Positions 16,528-25,791 of a stretch of 64,000 bases of DNA are shown in pieces. The number at the start of each line of letters is the position of its first letter. Within the stretch, counting starts at the first letter, position 1. The translations under genes were made by a program, and so were the position numbers. The DNA comes from Acidipropionibacterium virtanenii (GTDB lineage Bacteria; Actinomycetota; Actinomycetes; Propionibacteriales; Propionibacteriaceae): the NCBI RefSeq assembly GCF_003325455.1, contig NZ_CP025198.1:3100001-3164000 (forward strand), in the 5' to 3' direction. The notes under the pieces were generated by a model. The model was not told the origin of the DNA and ran no database searches. It saw only the letters and a program-made list of their open reading frames with translations.

Positions 16528-17355
16528 ATGTGCCGATGCCTCACCGTGTCTCCCTCGGGATATTATGACTGGCGAGCCAGGCCCATTTCTGCGACCGCAC
16601 GTCGACGCCGTGACCTCGCTTTCAAGATTCGTTTCTATTTTGCTGACTCGGACGGTACCTACGGCTACCGGCGGATCGCCGCCGAGCTCGCCCGGGCCGG
16701 TGAGGCGGTGCACCCGGACACGGTCCGCTCCATCATGCGGGCCGAGGGGCTGGTGGCCGCACAGCCCCGCCTGAGGGTCCGCACCACGATCCCGGCCGAC
16801 GACGCCGACGGGCGCCCAGACCTGGTGGAACGAGACTTCACCGCGGCGCAGCCGGGATACAAATGGGTCGGTGACATCACCTATATTCGCACCCTGGAAG
16901 GATTCTGCTATCTGGCGACGGTACTGGACTGCTGCACGAAGAGGGCCGTGGGTTACGCGATCGATGATCACATGAGGACCGGATTGATCTGCAGGGCCAT
17001 CGACATGGCCGTCAGGAATTGTGAGTATGTGAGAGGGGCGACCATTTTCCATTCGGATCATGGGTCGCAGTACATGTCGAAGGAATTCACCGAGCTGCTC
17101 GAGTCCTATGATATCAGACTGTCCGTGGGGAGGACGGGACTGTGCTGGGATAATGCGTGGGCGGAGTCGTTCAATGCGACGTTGAAGAACGAGAGGGTGC
17201 ACCGGGTAATCTATCGGACCAAGGATGAGGCGGTCCGGGATATTGTGCGGTGGATCGAGCTCAGGTATAATCAGAAACGTCTTCACTCGTCGTTGGGGTA
17301 TCGGACCCCTAATGAGATTGAGGCGGAGTACAGGGAATCACGTCAGGTGGCCTGA
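16528..17355 (+). CDS. IS3 family transposase OrfB (DDE integrase domain)
   Basis: 275 aa as listed; the reading frame opens at the slippery site near 16441 and includes AVRYTYIFSQEGNYPVRLMC. It has the HTH_21-type segment DGTYGYRRIAAELARAG and the DDE core: Asp in VGDITYIRT, Asp in FHSDHGSQY and Glu in WAESFNATLKNERVH. Catalytic residues are complete. It cuts and joins the IS ends as part of OrfAB. Confidence 0.93.
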   Translation: MCRCLTVSPSGYYDWRARPISATARRRRDLAFKIRFYFADSDGTYGYRRIAAELARAGEAVHPDTVRSIMRAEGLVAAQPRLRVRTTIPADDADGRPDLVERDFTAAQPGYKWVGDITYIRTLEGFCYLATVLDCCTKRAVGYAIDDHMRTGLICRAIDMAVRNCEYVRGATIFHSDHGSQYMSKEFTELLESYDIRLSVGRTGLCWDNAWAESFNATLKNERVHRVIYRTKDEAVRDIVRWIELRYNQKRLHSSLGYRTPNEIEAEYRESRQVA

Positions 17356-17397
17356 AACCAAGTGTTTGGACGTGTCCGAGAAACGGCAAGCAGTCCA

Positions 17398-17454
17398 ATA
17401 ATTTCACCGGTTGTTTTGTTGATGACGATGGTGTTGTTGGCGTGGGTGAGGATG
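17398..17454 (-). pseudogene. IS481-type transposase C-terminus (part 2)
   Basis: The minus strand encodes ILTHANNTIVINKTTGEI, which continues in frame into the fragment at 16118 once the IS3 copy and one ATA are removed. Its upstream part has been lost at the junction with the next IS3 element (17455). Confidence 0.6.
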
Positions 17455-17545
17455 TGAATCGCCCTGGGTCTGGTGGAGGCTCTGATCCCACGGGAGGATG
17501 AGCATCATGGCAGCACCGAGGAAGTACCCCGACGAGCTCCGGGAG

Positions 17546-18868
17546 CAGGGCTCCGGAAAAGTCGGTCGTGTGTGCTGTGACTAGGGGTTGAGCCAGGTTC
17601 GGCGTGTCTGGTGGGCGGGCGAGGCCGCCATGGATTGGATGGAAGTACTCCTACAACCCGTCCAGCCATAAGGACCCCGCCCGCGATGCCATCCTCTCCC
17701 AGCGCAGTGTCTGCACGCACCCTTGACACGCCCCCACCCGATGCCCGGCTGGCCGATCACCTGGCCCGTATCCCCGACCCCCGCAAACCCCGCGGCAAGC
17801 GATACCCCTTGCCAGGACTGCTTCTGGTCGCGGTCTCAGCGGCGATGGCCGGCTGCCGGGGATTCACCGCCACCGGCGAATGGGCCGCCAGACTGACCGC
17901 CGCGGCGCTGGAGGAGTTCGGGCTGAGATCGGCCCCCGGCGAATCCACCCTGCGCAAACTCTTCGCGCGCATCGACGCCGCGATGCTGGACGCCGAGTTG
18001 TGCCTGTACGCCTGGACCCGCACCACCACCGTCGAGGGGCGCCGGGTCATCGCGGTCGACGGCAAGACACTGCGGGGCTCCCGCTCAACCACCCAGCGGG
18101 CCCGCCATCTGGTCGCCGGCCTCGACCACGCCTCCGGCACGGTCGTGGCCCAGGAGGAGGTCCAGGCCAAGTCCAACGAGATCCCCGCCCTGCCCGCCAT
18201 GATCGCCGCCCTGGGCTCTCGGGCCGCCGGGGCGGTGATCACCGCCGACGCGCTGCACACCCAGACCGCCTCCGCGACCGCGATCCTGGCCGCCGGGGCG
18301 GACTACGTGTTCACCGTCAAGTCCAACCAGCCCACCCTGTTGAGGAGACTGGCCGGCCAGCCCTGGAAGCACGTTCCCGTCGGCCACGTGAGCGTGGAGA
18401 AGCTCCACGGTCGCCGCACACGGCGGAGCTTGAAGGTGATCCAGGCCCCCCGCGATCTGGGGTTCCCCGGCGCCTCCCAGATCGCCCAGCTGCGCCGGAT
18501 CTCCACCAGGGGCGGCAAGAAGACCGTCGAGGTGGTCTACCTGATCACCTCCGCAAGGCTGCCGGCCGCCTCCCCGGCCCGGATCACGACCTGGATCCGG
18601 GGTCACTGGGGCGTGGAGAACCGGCTCCATTGGGTCCGCGACGTCACGTTCGACGAGGACCGCAGCCAGATCCGTACCGGCCAGGGCCCGCACGTGATGG
18701 CCAGCCTGCGCAACCTGGCCATCAGCATCCACCGGCTGACCGGGGCCACCAACATGGCCCAAGCCACCCGTCAGGCCGCCTGGGACCCACTCGCCACTTG
18801 CAACATGCTCCTCACACTCTGAACACAACAACACCACAGGGAGGAGACGCGACTTTTCCGGGGCCCTG
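17546..18868 (+). mobile_element. ISAs1 family insertion sequence with 10-bp target duplication
   Basis: 1,323 bp. The 19-bp terminal inverted repeats, CAGGGCTCCGGAAAAGTCG and the complement of the right end CAGGGCCCCGGAAAAGTCG, differ at one position. It is flanked by the perfect direct repeat GCTCCGGGAG (17536-17545 and 18869-18878). It carries one intact transposase gene. Confidence 0.95.
17611..18822 (+). CDS. ISAs1 family transposase
   Basis: 403 aa as listed; an internal ATG at 17686 (PSSPSAVSARTLDTPP) is an equally good start, because the first 25 codons are poorly conserved-looking. The N-terminal DDE_Tnp_1-associated region (LADHLARIPDPRKPRGKRYP) is followed by VIAVDGKTLRGSR with the first catalytic Asp, then ITADALHTQ and the C-terminal RGHWGVENRLHWVRDVTFDE with the catalytic Glu. 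It appears complete and lies inside a boundary-perfect IS. Confidence 0.93.
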   Translation: MGGRGRHGLDGSTPTTRPAIRTPPAMPSSPSAVSARTLDTPPPDARLADHLARIPDPRKPRGKRYPLPGLLLVAVSAAMAGCRGFTATGEWAARLTAAALEEFGLRSAPGESTLRKLFARIDAAMLDAELCLYAWTRTTTVEGRRVIAVDGKTLRGSRSTTQRARHLVAGLDHASGTVVAQEEVQAKSNEIPALPAMIAALGSRAAGAVITADALHTQTASATAILAAGADYVFTVKSNQPTLLRRLAGQPWKHVPVGHVSVEKLHGRRTRRSLKVIQAPRDLGFPGASQIAQLRRISTRGGKKTVEVVYLITSARLPAASPARITTWIRGHWGVENRLHWVRDVTFDEDRSQIRTGQGPHVMASLRNLAISIHRLTGATNMAQATRQAAWDPLATCNMLLTL

Positions 18869-19042
18869 GCTCCGGGAGAGGGCCACGAGGATGGCCCTGG
18901 AAGCTCGACTGGATCCAGCGACGAGGGCGGGAACGTTCCGTCGCGTGGGCGACCAGCTCGGGATCCATCCCGAGACATTGCGGAACTGGGTCCGGCAGGC
19001 CGAGATCGACGAGGGCCACCGGCCTGGGACGACAACCAGTGA

Positions 19043-20086
<1,044 letters not shown>

Positions 20087-20104
20087 CAAACCCGGGGCGA
20101 TTCA

Positions 20105-20355
20105 CCTGACGTTCGAGCGTGTCGTAGCACCCGTCGAACTGGCCAACCTCATCTCAATCGTGCTCGCATAGGCCATCACCACTCAGGGAGCTGTCGCGGT
20201 TCAGCAGGCGCTGGCCACCCGGAGGCGTCGTCCACCGCCCTCGCGAATCGGAACGCGACCCGTGGCGAGCAGTTCCGTGGCTTAGCCACCGGTCAGGAGT
20301 GAGGCTCCGATCGATGTAGGCGCGTCAGGCACTTCTGTGGCGGCGCGACTCGGGG
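20105..20355. other. Non-coding or decayed interval next to IS3 copy 3
   Basis: A short plus-strand frame runs out of the IS end and encodes LTFERVVAPVELANLISIVLA before a TAG, resembling the truncated tail of an unknown gene. No complete gene, RNA or clear regulatory site is seen. Confidence 0.3.
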
Positions 20356-21087
20356 TCAGTTGGGTTGAGTTATGAATCCTGCGAGACCGGCAATCACCCG
20401 ATCCAGCCCGAACTCCCAAGCCTGCGCGGCGCCGTAGGGCGCGTTCATCGCCTCGCCAGCGACACCCCCGACCCTTTGAGCGAGCGGGAAATTGTCCCCC
20501 AGATAGTTCGCCAGGCGGTGAGCGGACTGCTCCCAAATTGCGCCGAAGTCCTGGACCATTGGCGTCGTCCTGACGATCCTGCCCGCCGAGGTTCGCACGA
20601 AGTCAAGCAAGAACGTCAATGCAGCGTCTCGGTGGAGGTCGCTGAAAGTCGTGCCGTCGAAGATACGTAGCTCGTGGTCATACTTGGCGATAGTGCCGGG
20701 GCCGAGCACTGTGCGCGGGTCGTCAATATCGAGCAGCCATGCATGAGCGGAGAGCAGGGCGAGGTTATCCTCGGCGACACGGCGCGCACGTGTGTGCCAA
20801 GCCGAGCACCCGAAGGATGTCTTGGGCATCTCCGCATACGTATGGTCAGCCATCAATACGAGGAGGTCATCGCGGCTGTTGACGTGGGTATACACCGACA
20901 TCGCCGTCATCTCGAGGGCCTGCCCGAGCCGTCGGACGGTCACCGCATCGAGGCCGCCCGCATCTGCGACGTCGATGGCCTTGCTGACGATGTCGCCGGT
21001 CGAGTAGCGGGCTTTCGGGCCACGACGGCCCCTGCCTGGCGCGCCCGGGCTATCTCGCCACAGCAGGTCAATCAGCGATCTCGGCAC
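20356..21087 (-). CDS. TetR family transcriptional regulator
   Basis: 243 aa with a GTG start at 21087. After a 25-residue basic leader the HTH domain reads DIVSKAIDVADAGGLDAVTV, then LGQALEMTAMSVYTHVNSRD. The long C-terminal domain has GWELGLD-like features (AWEFGLDRVIAGL) of the TetR_C class. It is divergent from a VOC protein gene with the 13-bp palindrome TGTACGTCGTACA in between. It probably represses itself and the VOC gene. Confidence 0.88.
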   Translation of the reverse strand: MPRSLIDLLWRDSPGAPGRGRRGPKARYSTGDIVSKAIDVADAGGLDAVTVRRLGQALEMTAMSVYTHVNSRDDLLVLMADHTYAEMPKTSFGCSAWHTRARRVAEDNLALLSAHAWLLDIDDPRTVLGPGTIAKYDHELRIFDGTTFSDLHRDAALTFLLDFVRTSAGRIVRTTPMVQDFGAIWEQSAHRLANYLGDNFPLAQRVGGVAGEAMNAPYGAAQAWEFGLDRVIAGLAGFITQPN

Positions 21088-21117
21088 TTCGGAACCCTCT
21101 CTCCGACTCTGTTACAC

Positions 21118-21130
21118 TGTACGTCGTACA
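21118..21130. promoter_or_regulatory. Operator candidate TGTACGTCGTACA
   Basis: A perfect palindrome around a central T, in the 66-bp gap between divergent TetR and VOC starts. Its half-sites TGTAC/GTACA recur at 25792-25805 in the same island. Confidence 0.65.
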
Positions 21131-21153
21131 TAGTTTAGCGTTTGGAGGCTCGC

Positions 21154-21534
21154 GTGAACATCACTCAAACCGCAATCTCACTTAACGTTGCCGACATCGA
21201 CGCATCGGCGTCGTTCGCCAAGACGCACTTCGGCTACGAGGAAGCAATGGCGTCAGACGGGTTTGTCTCGCTCCAGCACGCCACGGCTGGCCCGAACCTC
21301 ATCTTCCTGACGACCGGTCTGCCTACCTTCAAGCCGAGCGAGATCGCCGGACCGGCTGGCCAGGGCTTGCTGCTCGTTTTCGTGGTGGACGATTTCGACG
21401 AGCAGTTCAAGCGGATCGAGAAGGCTGGAGCCCACGTTGTGACACCGCCGACCACCGAGCCGTGGGGCGAACGCTATTGCCAGTTCGCGGACCCAAACGG
21501 GCTCATCTGGCAACTCGTGCAGTGGGTCAACTGA
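21154..21534 (+). CDS. VOC (glyoxalase/bleomycin resistance) superfamily protein
   Basis: 126 aa from GTG 21154, preceded by TTGGAGGCT. The paired beta-alpha-beta-beta-beta fold is visible: ISLNVADIDASASFAKTHFG, then GLLLVFVVDDFDEQFKRIEK and a C-terminal FADPNGLIWQLVQW with a metal-ligand-like Glu/Gln position. VOC proteins are small metal enzymes or binding proteins; the substrate cannot be inferred. Divergent from and probably controlled by the adjacent TetR regulator. Confidence 0.85.
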   Translation: MNITQTAISLNVADIDASASFAKTHFGYEEAMASDGFVSLQHATAGPNLIFLTTGLPTFKPSEIAGPAGQGLLLVFVVDDFDEQFKRIEKAGAHVVTPPTTEPWGERYCQFADPNGLIWQLVQWVN

Positions 21535-21604
21535 CTCATTAGCTGCGACTCTCGACTAGGCGCTCAGCGGAAGGCATGAAGTTGGAGTGACCAACAGCCG
21601 GGGC

Positions 21605-21808
21605 TCACTCGGTCAACACGTGTCCATGCACGTCCCTTAGGGCCACGCCGGAGGTGAGGAGATAGTTTCGAACAGTTCCTCCATTGAACCCGAGCTTTGC
21701 GCCGATTCGCTCCGACGACTCACCGGTCTGGTAGCGTCGTGCCATTTCCGTGACCTCGTCGGGAGCCGGAGAAGCGCTCCGGATTCGTACGCCTCGTTGG
21801 CGGGGCAA
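21605..21808 (-). pseudogene. HTH-containing gene remnant
   Basis: 67 codons containing EVTEMARRYQTGESSERIGA and KLGFNGGTVRNYLLTSGVALR, a homeodomain-like helix-turn-helix of the type found in recombinases and small actinobacterial regulators. The upstream part is out of frame, so it is probably a fragment. No neighbour explains it. Confidence 0.35.
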
Positions 21809-21920
21809 GTTTCGAAAACAGTCCCCTTAGGTCCACCAGAAGTCACAACTTCGAACACACAGCCGTGCAGCTGCCGGACGCGGCTGACCCCGTCGGGGGC
21901 GGCGACTCGGTTCGCGTCAT

Positions 21921-22115
21921 ATGACGATCCGTAGATTTCAGAGATGACGGATTGCCGATCTTGTGTCGTGGAAGTCGGCACTCAATGAGCGCATGCAGGC
22001 TGTCGGCACTCTGCTGATCGATAGGCCGAAAGTTGTCGGCAAGACCCGCGTGTCACCCGCACCTGCTTCAACGGACTGTCGAACAGCGCCCGCACAACGA
22101 ATGTCACAGCGGTGA
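21921..22115 (+). pseudogene. 5' remnant of an AAA ATPase (DUF4143-type)
   Basis: After ATG 21921 and an early in-frame TGA, the frame reads ALNERMQAVGTLLIDRPKVV followed by GKT, a degenerate Walker A of the ATPases that carry a C-terminal DUF4143 domain. It then decays. Only the first 60 codons are recognisable, so the family call is weak. Confidence 0.3.
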
Positions 22116-22155
22116 CCGTCGAGGGACCAAGAGACAGGGCCGCCGAACGGCATCG

Positions 22156-22479
22156 TCATTCTGAGGAGACCACGAGTTTGCGGTCGCCAAAGGTGGCGAC
22201 AACTTCGATGGTTCCCCCGAGCGCCTCGACGTAGGACTTGAGCGTGGCCAGTCCTGATCGATCCAGATCGCCGGACTCCAGCGCCGAGATCGTTGGCTGG
22301 GTCAAGTGCATGCGTTCGGCGAGCTGCTTCTGGGTGACGCCCTGCTCCTCACGGATCTCGCGCAAACGGTAGGCCCGTTCCTCGGCTTCCATCCGCGCGA
22401 CATGCCCAGCGACGGCGGCCTCGTCGACGGGCCTCTTGGCACGGACACCCTGCCACGCCACAGTTCTTGATTCGGGCAT
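22156..22479 (-). CDS. XRE family antitoxin (HigA-like)
   Basis: 107 aa. An XRE helix-turn-helix (LREIREEQGVTQKQLAERMH, LTQPTISALESGD) is followed by a short tail with GGTIEVVATFGDRKLVVSSE. It starts 1 nt after the toxin stop, giving the toxin-first order of higBA operons. It should bind and neutralise the toxin and repress their shared promoter. A decayed copy of its 3' end lies at 29535-29605. Confidence 0.88.
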   Translation of the reverse strand: MPESRTVAWQGVRAKRPVDEAAVAGHVARMEAEERAYRLREIREEQGVTQKQLAERMHLTQPTISALESGDLDRSGLATLKSYVEALGGTIEVVATFGDRKLVVSSE

Positions 22480-22480
22480 T

Positions 22481-22834
22481 TCACTCCTCCTCTGCGCTCA
22501 GCCACTCGTCGAGTCTGGCATCGGCTACGGGAACGTTCTTGGCGTACCACTGCCGCCAACGCCCCGACTTGTCACCAGCCACCAAGAGGATGGCTCGTCG
22601 TTTCGGGTCGAAGGCGAACAGGATACGGATCTCTCTTCGTCCCGCTGACCCAGGACGAAGCTCCTTCATGTTGTGATGGCGAGATCCTTTGATGCGATCC
22701 GCTGTTGGGCGCCCAAGTGCCGGCCCCACAGCCTCCAGACGAGCGATCGCGGCGGCAACCAAGTTGTAGGTCACGTCATCCAGAGCGAGGACCCATGACT
22801 CGACATCCTCCCATAAGCGAACCTCCCACGGCAT
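22481..22834 (-). CDS. RelE/HigB-like (gp49 family) toxin
   Basis: 117 aa from ATG 22834. The ParE/RelE-like fold shows as WEVRLWEDVESWVLALDD, then HHNMKELRPGS and the core strand EIRILFAFDPKRRAILLVAGDKSG followed by WYAKNVPVADARLDEWL. Family members cleave mRNA at the ribosome. A strong promoter ends at the start codon, so the mRNA may be leaderless. It is paired with the XRE antitoxin immediately downstream. Confidence 0.88.
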   Translation of the reverse strand: MPWEVRLWEDVESWVLALDDVTYNLVAAAIARLEAVGPALGRPTADRIKGSRHHNMKELRPGSAGRREIRILFAFDPKRRAILLVAGDKSGRWRQWYAKNVPVADARLDEWLSAEEE

Positions 22835-22840
22835 GGTAAG

Positions 22841-22869
22841 AGTATAGATCCTGAACGATATAGATTCAA
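22841..22869 (-). promoter_or_regulatory. Sigma-70-type promoter of the toxin-antitoxin operon
   Basis: On the minus strand TTGAAT and TATACT are separated by exactly 17 bp. The -10 ends 6 nt before the toxin ATG, so the transcript would start at or next to it. This AT-rich promoter stands out from the surrounding high-GC DNA. Confidence 0.7.
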
Positions 22870-23035
22870 GACTATGATCGGCAGAGTTCCTGTGGGCACT
22901 GACGGCATCCACATCACCTGGTCGACTTCCAAAACATGCCACGATGCACGCAGAACCGCCGCGCAATCGTTGCGACGCTGAGGCCCGCTTCCGCTGGCTG
23001 TTCGCATAATGGCTTCATCGTGAGACTCTTGATCC

Positions 23036-23212
23036 ATGGGCTCCCCGCAGACGCTCGACGACACTGACCGGCGTCTCGTCTCACTATGGGCAGCAGACTG
23101 CGCCGAGCGAGTGCTGCCGCTGTTCGAGGTCGAAGCTCCCGATGATGACCGCGCAAGTGACGGCATCGAACGGGCCCGTGGGTACGGAGTAGTGCCCCTT
23201 ATGGTGGCGTAA
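23036..23212 (+). pseudogene. Truncated putative immunity protein (Imm5-like)
   Basis: 58 codons from ATG 23036: a hydrophilic start, then TDRRLVSLWAADCAERVLPL and FEVEAPDDDRASDGIERAR, the N-terminal block of a family annotated as putative (Imm5-like) immunity proteins. Similarity ends at ERARGYG, where IS256-type sequence begins, and a stop follows within a few codons. No cognate toxin is nearby. Confidence 0.5.
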
Positions 23213-23968
23213 CCCGCTGGTGACCAGCCCGTCGGCCTCCGCGACTTCATGGTGGACGGCAGCGCGGCCACCGTGTGATCCTTCGAGAAAGCTCTCTACT
23301 TCTCACTCGAAAGGAACCGATCACGATGACCGCTACCCATATTGTCGACCCTGCCCGGGTCCTGGACCAAGCCCTCGGCCAGGCCTCTCCGGATCTGCTG
23401 CGGACGCTGTTGCAGACGATGATCAACATGCTGCTGTCGGCCGATGCCGACCAGGTCGCCGGAGCCGAGTACGGCCGCCCCGATCCCGACCGCCTCGTCC
23501 AGCGCAACGGAACCGTCACCGCGACCTGGACACCCGGGTCGGCACCCTCGACGTGGCCGTCCCGAAACTGCGGCAGGGGACGTATTTCCCCGAGTGGCTG
23601 CCGAGCGGCGCAAGCGCGCCGCCTCGGCGATGATCACCGTGGTCGCCGACGCCTACCTGGCCGGGGTTTCCACCCGCCGGATGGACAAGCTCGTCAAGAG
23701 CCTGGGTATCGACTCCCTGTCGAAGTCCCAGGTCTCGAGGATGGCCGCTGACCTCGACGCCCAGGTCGAGGCCTTCCGGCACCGGCGGCTGGGTGAGGCG
23801 GGCCCGTTCACGTTCGTGGCCGCTGACGCCCTGACGATGAAGGTCAGGGAGGACGGACGGGTCATCAACGCGGTCGTGCTGACTGCCACCGGGGTCAACG
23901 CGGACGGCCACCGGGAGGTCCTGGGCCTCCAGGTCGCCACCGCTGAGACCGGGCCGGCCTGGAACTGA
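23190..23968 (+). mobile_element. IS256 family element, 5' remnant
   Basis: Contains a frameshifted and truncated IS256 transposase. The left limit is placed where the immunity-protein similarity stops (approximate). The right side ends abruptly after the region that should precede the last catalytic residue. Confidence 0.7.
23326..23968 (+). pseudogene. IS256 family transposase, frameshifted and truncated
   Basis: Starts ATG 23326 after AAGGAA. Frame 1 encodes LLQTMINMLLSADADQVAGA and EYGRPDPDRLVQRNG. Frame 2 continues RHRDLDTRVGTLDVAVPKLR and QGTYFPEWL. Frame 3 continues AYLAGVSTRRMDKLVKSLGI, SLSKSQVSRMAADLDAQVEA and FVAADALTMKVREDGRVINA before ending at GPAWN-stop. Two frameshifts and loss of the C-terminal third make it inactive. 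Confidence 0.85.
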
Positions 23969-24027
23969 ACCGTGGCGGGTTTGATGGAAAGTAGAGCTAC
24001 CCGGAAGGAAGCCCGCCACGGTTCAGT
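23966..24027. repeat. Perfect 14-bp inverted repeat at the IS256 break point
   Basis: TGAACCGTGGCGGG (23966-23979) and its exact complement CCCGCCACGGTTCA (24014-24027) enclose a short spacer. It may be the collapsed ends of another mobile element or a hairpin. Confidence 0.6.
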
Positions 24028-24254
24028 CTGATTGGTCGGCGAGCCGCGAAGGCTTCGACCGGTGCAACACCCAGTCATGATCAGCGCAGTCTCCATGTTC
24101 CGCTGCTCGGGGGCACGGCGATGGGCGCGATGTCGATCAGGAGATGGTGACGCCCGGGATGTTCGGTCCCGGCCTCATCGACCTCATCATGGAAGAAGCC
24201 GATCACGGCAAGATTCCGGGGCTGCCGCACGGCTGACGGACAGATCCTTGTCCG
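24028..24254. other. Interval with a short unassigned open segment
   Basis: The plus strand contains TPGMFGPGLIDLIMEEADHG followed by KIPGLPHG and a TGA (24234-24236), which reads like the C-terminus of a lost gene. I do not recognise the family and see no start codon in a likely context. Confidence 0.2.
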
Positions 24255-24848
24255 TCAGGCCTCGTTGTCCGCATACTGGGCGTCGCCAGGGCCATCCGCA
24301 AACTTGTCCGCCAGCGCGTCGATGGCGTCGCGCACCATGTGCGGTTCGAGGCCGCCGGGCGTCCACGATTGGTAGATCCACCATCCTTCGACGAGGGCGT
24401 CGATTGCCCGCGCTGCCGGCTCGGCGAAGTGGCCCTTGAGGGCGGAGATCGAACGCGCTTCAAAGGATCGTACGAGGTCTTGCACCCGAGGACTGGTCGA
24501 CCCGTAGGCATACATCTCACGGAACAGACGAAGTTCGCGCTGTGTGGCGCGACGCTCCCCGCAGATGGCATCGACGAGGACGTCTCTCGCATCCATTTGT
24601 GTGGGGGCGGAAGCGATCGCAATCCCGTACCGTGGATCGAGTTGATTGCCGAACAATGTGAATGCTTCCACAAGAATGTGGTCCATCGATGTGTAGTGGT
24701 ACGTCACCGACCCGAGTGGAACCGCTGCTGCGACAGCGATTTTTCTGTAGGTCGCTGCCTTGATTCCACCCTCGGCGATGAGGTCCAGCGCGGCTTGGGC
24801 GATTCGAGCCTTGCGCTCGGGGTCATTGGCGATGCCTTTGCGATTCAC
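24255..24848 (-). CDS. TetR family transcriptional regulator
   Basis: 197 aa with a GTG start at 24848. The HTH reads IAQAALDLIAEGGIKAATYR, then VPLGSVTYHYTSMDHILVEA, and the C-terminal domain holds RDVLVDAICGERRATQRELR and ALVEGWWIYQSWT, the pattern of RcdA/YbiH-like regulators. It is in the same direction as the two YjbR genes, about 140 bp downstream of them. It may control the divergent promoter at 25768-25919; that link is inferred from position only. Confidence 0.88.
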   Translation of the reverse strand: MNRKGIANDPERKARIAQAALDLIAEGGIKAATYRKIAVAAAVPLGSVTYHYTSMDHILVEAFTLFGNQLDPRYGIAIASAPTQMDARDVLVDAICGERRATQRELRLFREMYAYGSTSPRVQDLVRSFEARSISALKGHFAEPAARAIDALVEGWWIYQSWTPGGLEPHMVRDAIDALADKFADGPGDAQYADNEA

Positions 24849-24985
24849 ATTGCGCCTTCTTCCCCATAGGTAGTGTTATCAATTAGTCCTGTTCGGTTGA
24901 TCACTCGCCACATGGCGAGCCGTCTATTCCTCCTCTTGCTCTTCTTCAACCATTCTGGGCTTTCTCTCTTTGCCCAGTAGGGACG

Positions 24986-25375
24986 CTACTCCTCGTCCAA
25001 TTTCCTGTGGATGCGGTCGAGGTCGGATCGGTTCATCTGCTCGACGACGAGCTCGTAGGAGCCTCGCACGAGATCGTCGATCAGCGACGCGGCGATACCA
25101 GCTCCAGGTCCGACGGACATCCAGTGGCGTTTGTCGAGGTAACGCCCGGCCTCGATCGACGCATGCTCTCGGATCAGCGCGATCGCATGCGCGGGCTCTA
25201 CCTTGATCGTGATGATCTGCTCGTCAGGATCTTCCGTGACGATGAGAAACACATGCCCGGCGACCTTGTACACCGCCAGGTGCGGCGTAAAGGGATAGCC
25301 GGACATCACCTCGGGCAGAGAATCAGCAGTATGCCGTGCGGCTCGTTGGAGTTGCTGCCCGTTCAAGATGCTCAC
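24986..25375 (-). CDS. MmcQ/YjbR family protein (second of a tandem pair)
   Basis: 129 aa, GTG start overlapping the upstream stop by 4 nt. Typical MmcQ/YjbR features: an N-terminal helix, SGYPFTPHLAVYKVAGHVFL, a central KVEPAHAIALIREH, then RYLDKRHWMSVGPG and a C-terminal DLVRGSYELVV. The fold is CyaY-like. It is called a DNA-binding domain in databases but the biochemical role is unclear. The upstream neighbour is a diverged paralogue. Confidence 0.85.
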   Translation of the reverse strand: MSILNGQQLQRAARHTADSLPEVMSGYPFTPHLAVYKVAGHVFLIVTEDPDEQIITIKVEPAHAIALIREHASIEAGRYLDKRHWMSVGPGAGIAASLIDDLVRGSYELVVEQMNRSDLDRIHRKLDEE

Positions 25376-25767
25376 TTCGCCTCGCCGTTCGTGGGCTGGC
25401 CGAATGTGTCCGGGTCAACCGGCCTCTCGCTCCTAGGCAGTTTCTCCACGACGAGGAGGTAGGACTCCGTGACGAGGTCGTCGACCAAGCGTGGGTCCAT
25501 GTCGCCCCCAGGGGTCAGACTGATCCAGTGCTTCTTGTTCATGTGGTAGCCGGGGGTGATCGACTCGTGCGCCTGCTTCAAGGCCCGTGCCTCCATGGGA
25601 GCGGACTTGAGGATCACCAGTGGCTCGCCGGTGATCTGAGTCTGCAACATGAACACCTTGCCACAGACTTTCCACACCCCCCAGTCCTCCCCGAAGGGAT
25701 GCGTCAGTTCCGCACCCGGCAGCTTCTGGGTGCGAGCGGCAGCCCGATCCTGCACTGAGGTATCCAT
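25372..25767 (-). CDS. MmcQ/YjbR family protein (first of a tandem pair)
   Basis: 131 aa from ATG 25767. It has the family blocks LTHPFGEDWGVWKVCGKVFM, ILKSAPMEARALKQAHESIT and YHMNKKHWISLTPGG, then DPRLVDDLVTESYLLVVEKL. It shares the same layout as the next gene but is clearly diverged, so this is an old duplication rather than a recent tandem copy. Divergent from the quinone-oxidoreductase gene with an operator-like inverted repeat between. Confidence 0.85.
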   Translation of the reverse strand: MDTSVQDRAAARTQKLPGAELTHPFGEDWGVWKVCGKVFMLQTQITGEPLVILKSAPMEARALKQAHESITPGYHMNKKHWISLTPGGDMDPRLVDDLVTESYLLVVEKLPRSERPVDPDTFGQPTNGEAK

Positions 25768-25791
25768 TCTCTTCCCTTCACCGGTGATGTG

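Larger units (their letters stand above)
16119..17397 (+). mobile_element. IS3 family insertion sequence (copy 2), complete with 3-bp target duplication
   Basis: 1,279 bp bounded by imperfect inverted repeats: left TGGACTGAGTGAAGCTTCCC, right complement TGGACTGCTTGCCGTTTCTC, both continuing CGGAC. It is flanked by the direct repeat ATA (16116-16118 and 17398-17400). It interrupts an IS481-type remnant. orfA, slippery site and orfB are all intact, so this copy is the best candidate for a recently active IS in the island. Confidence 0.93.
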
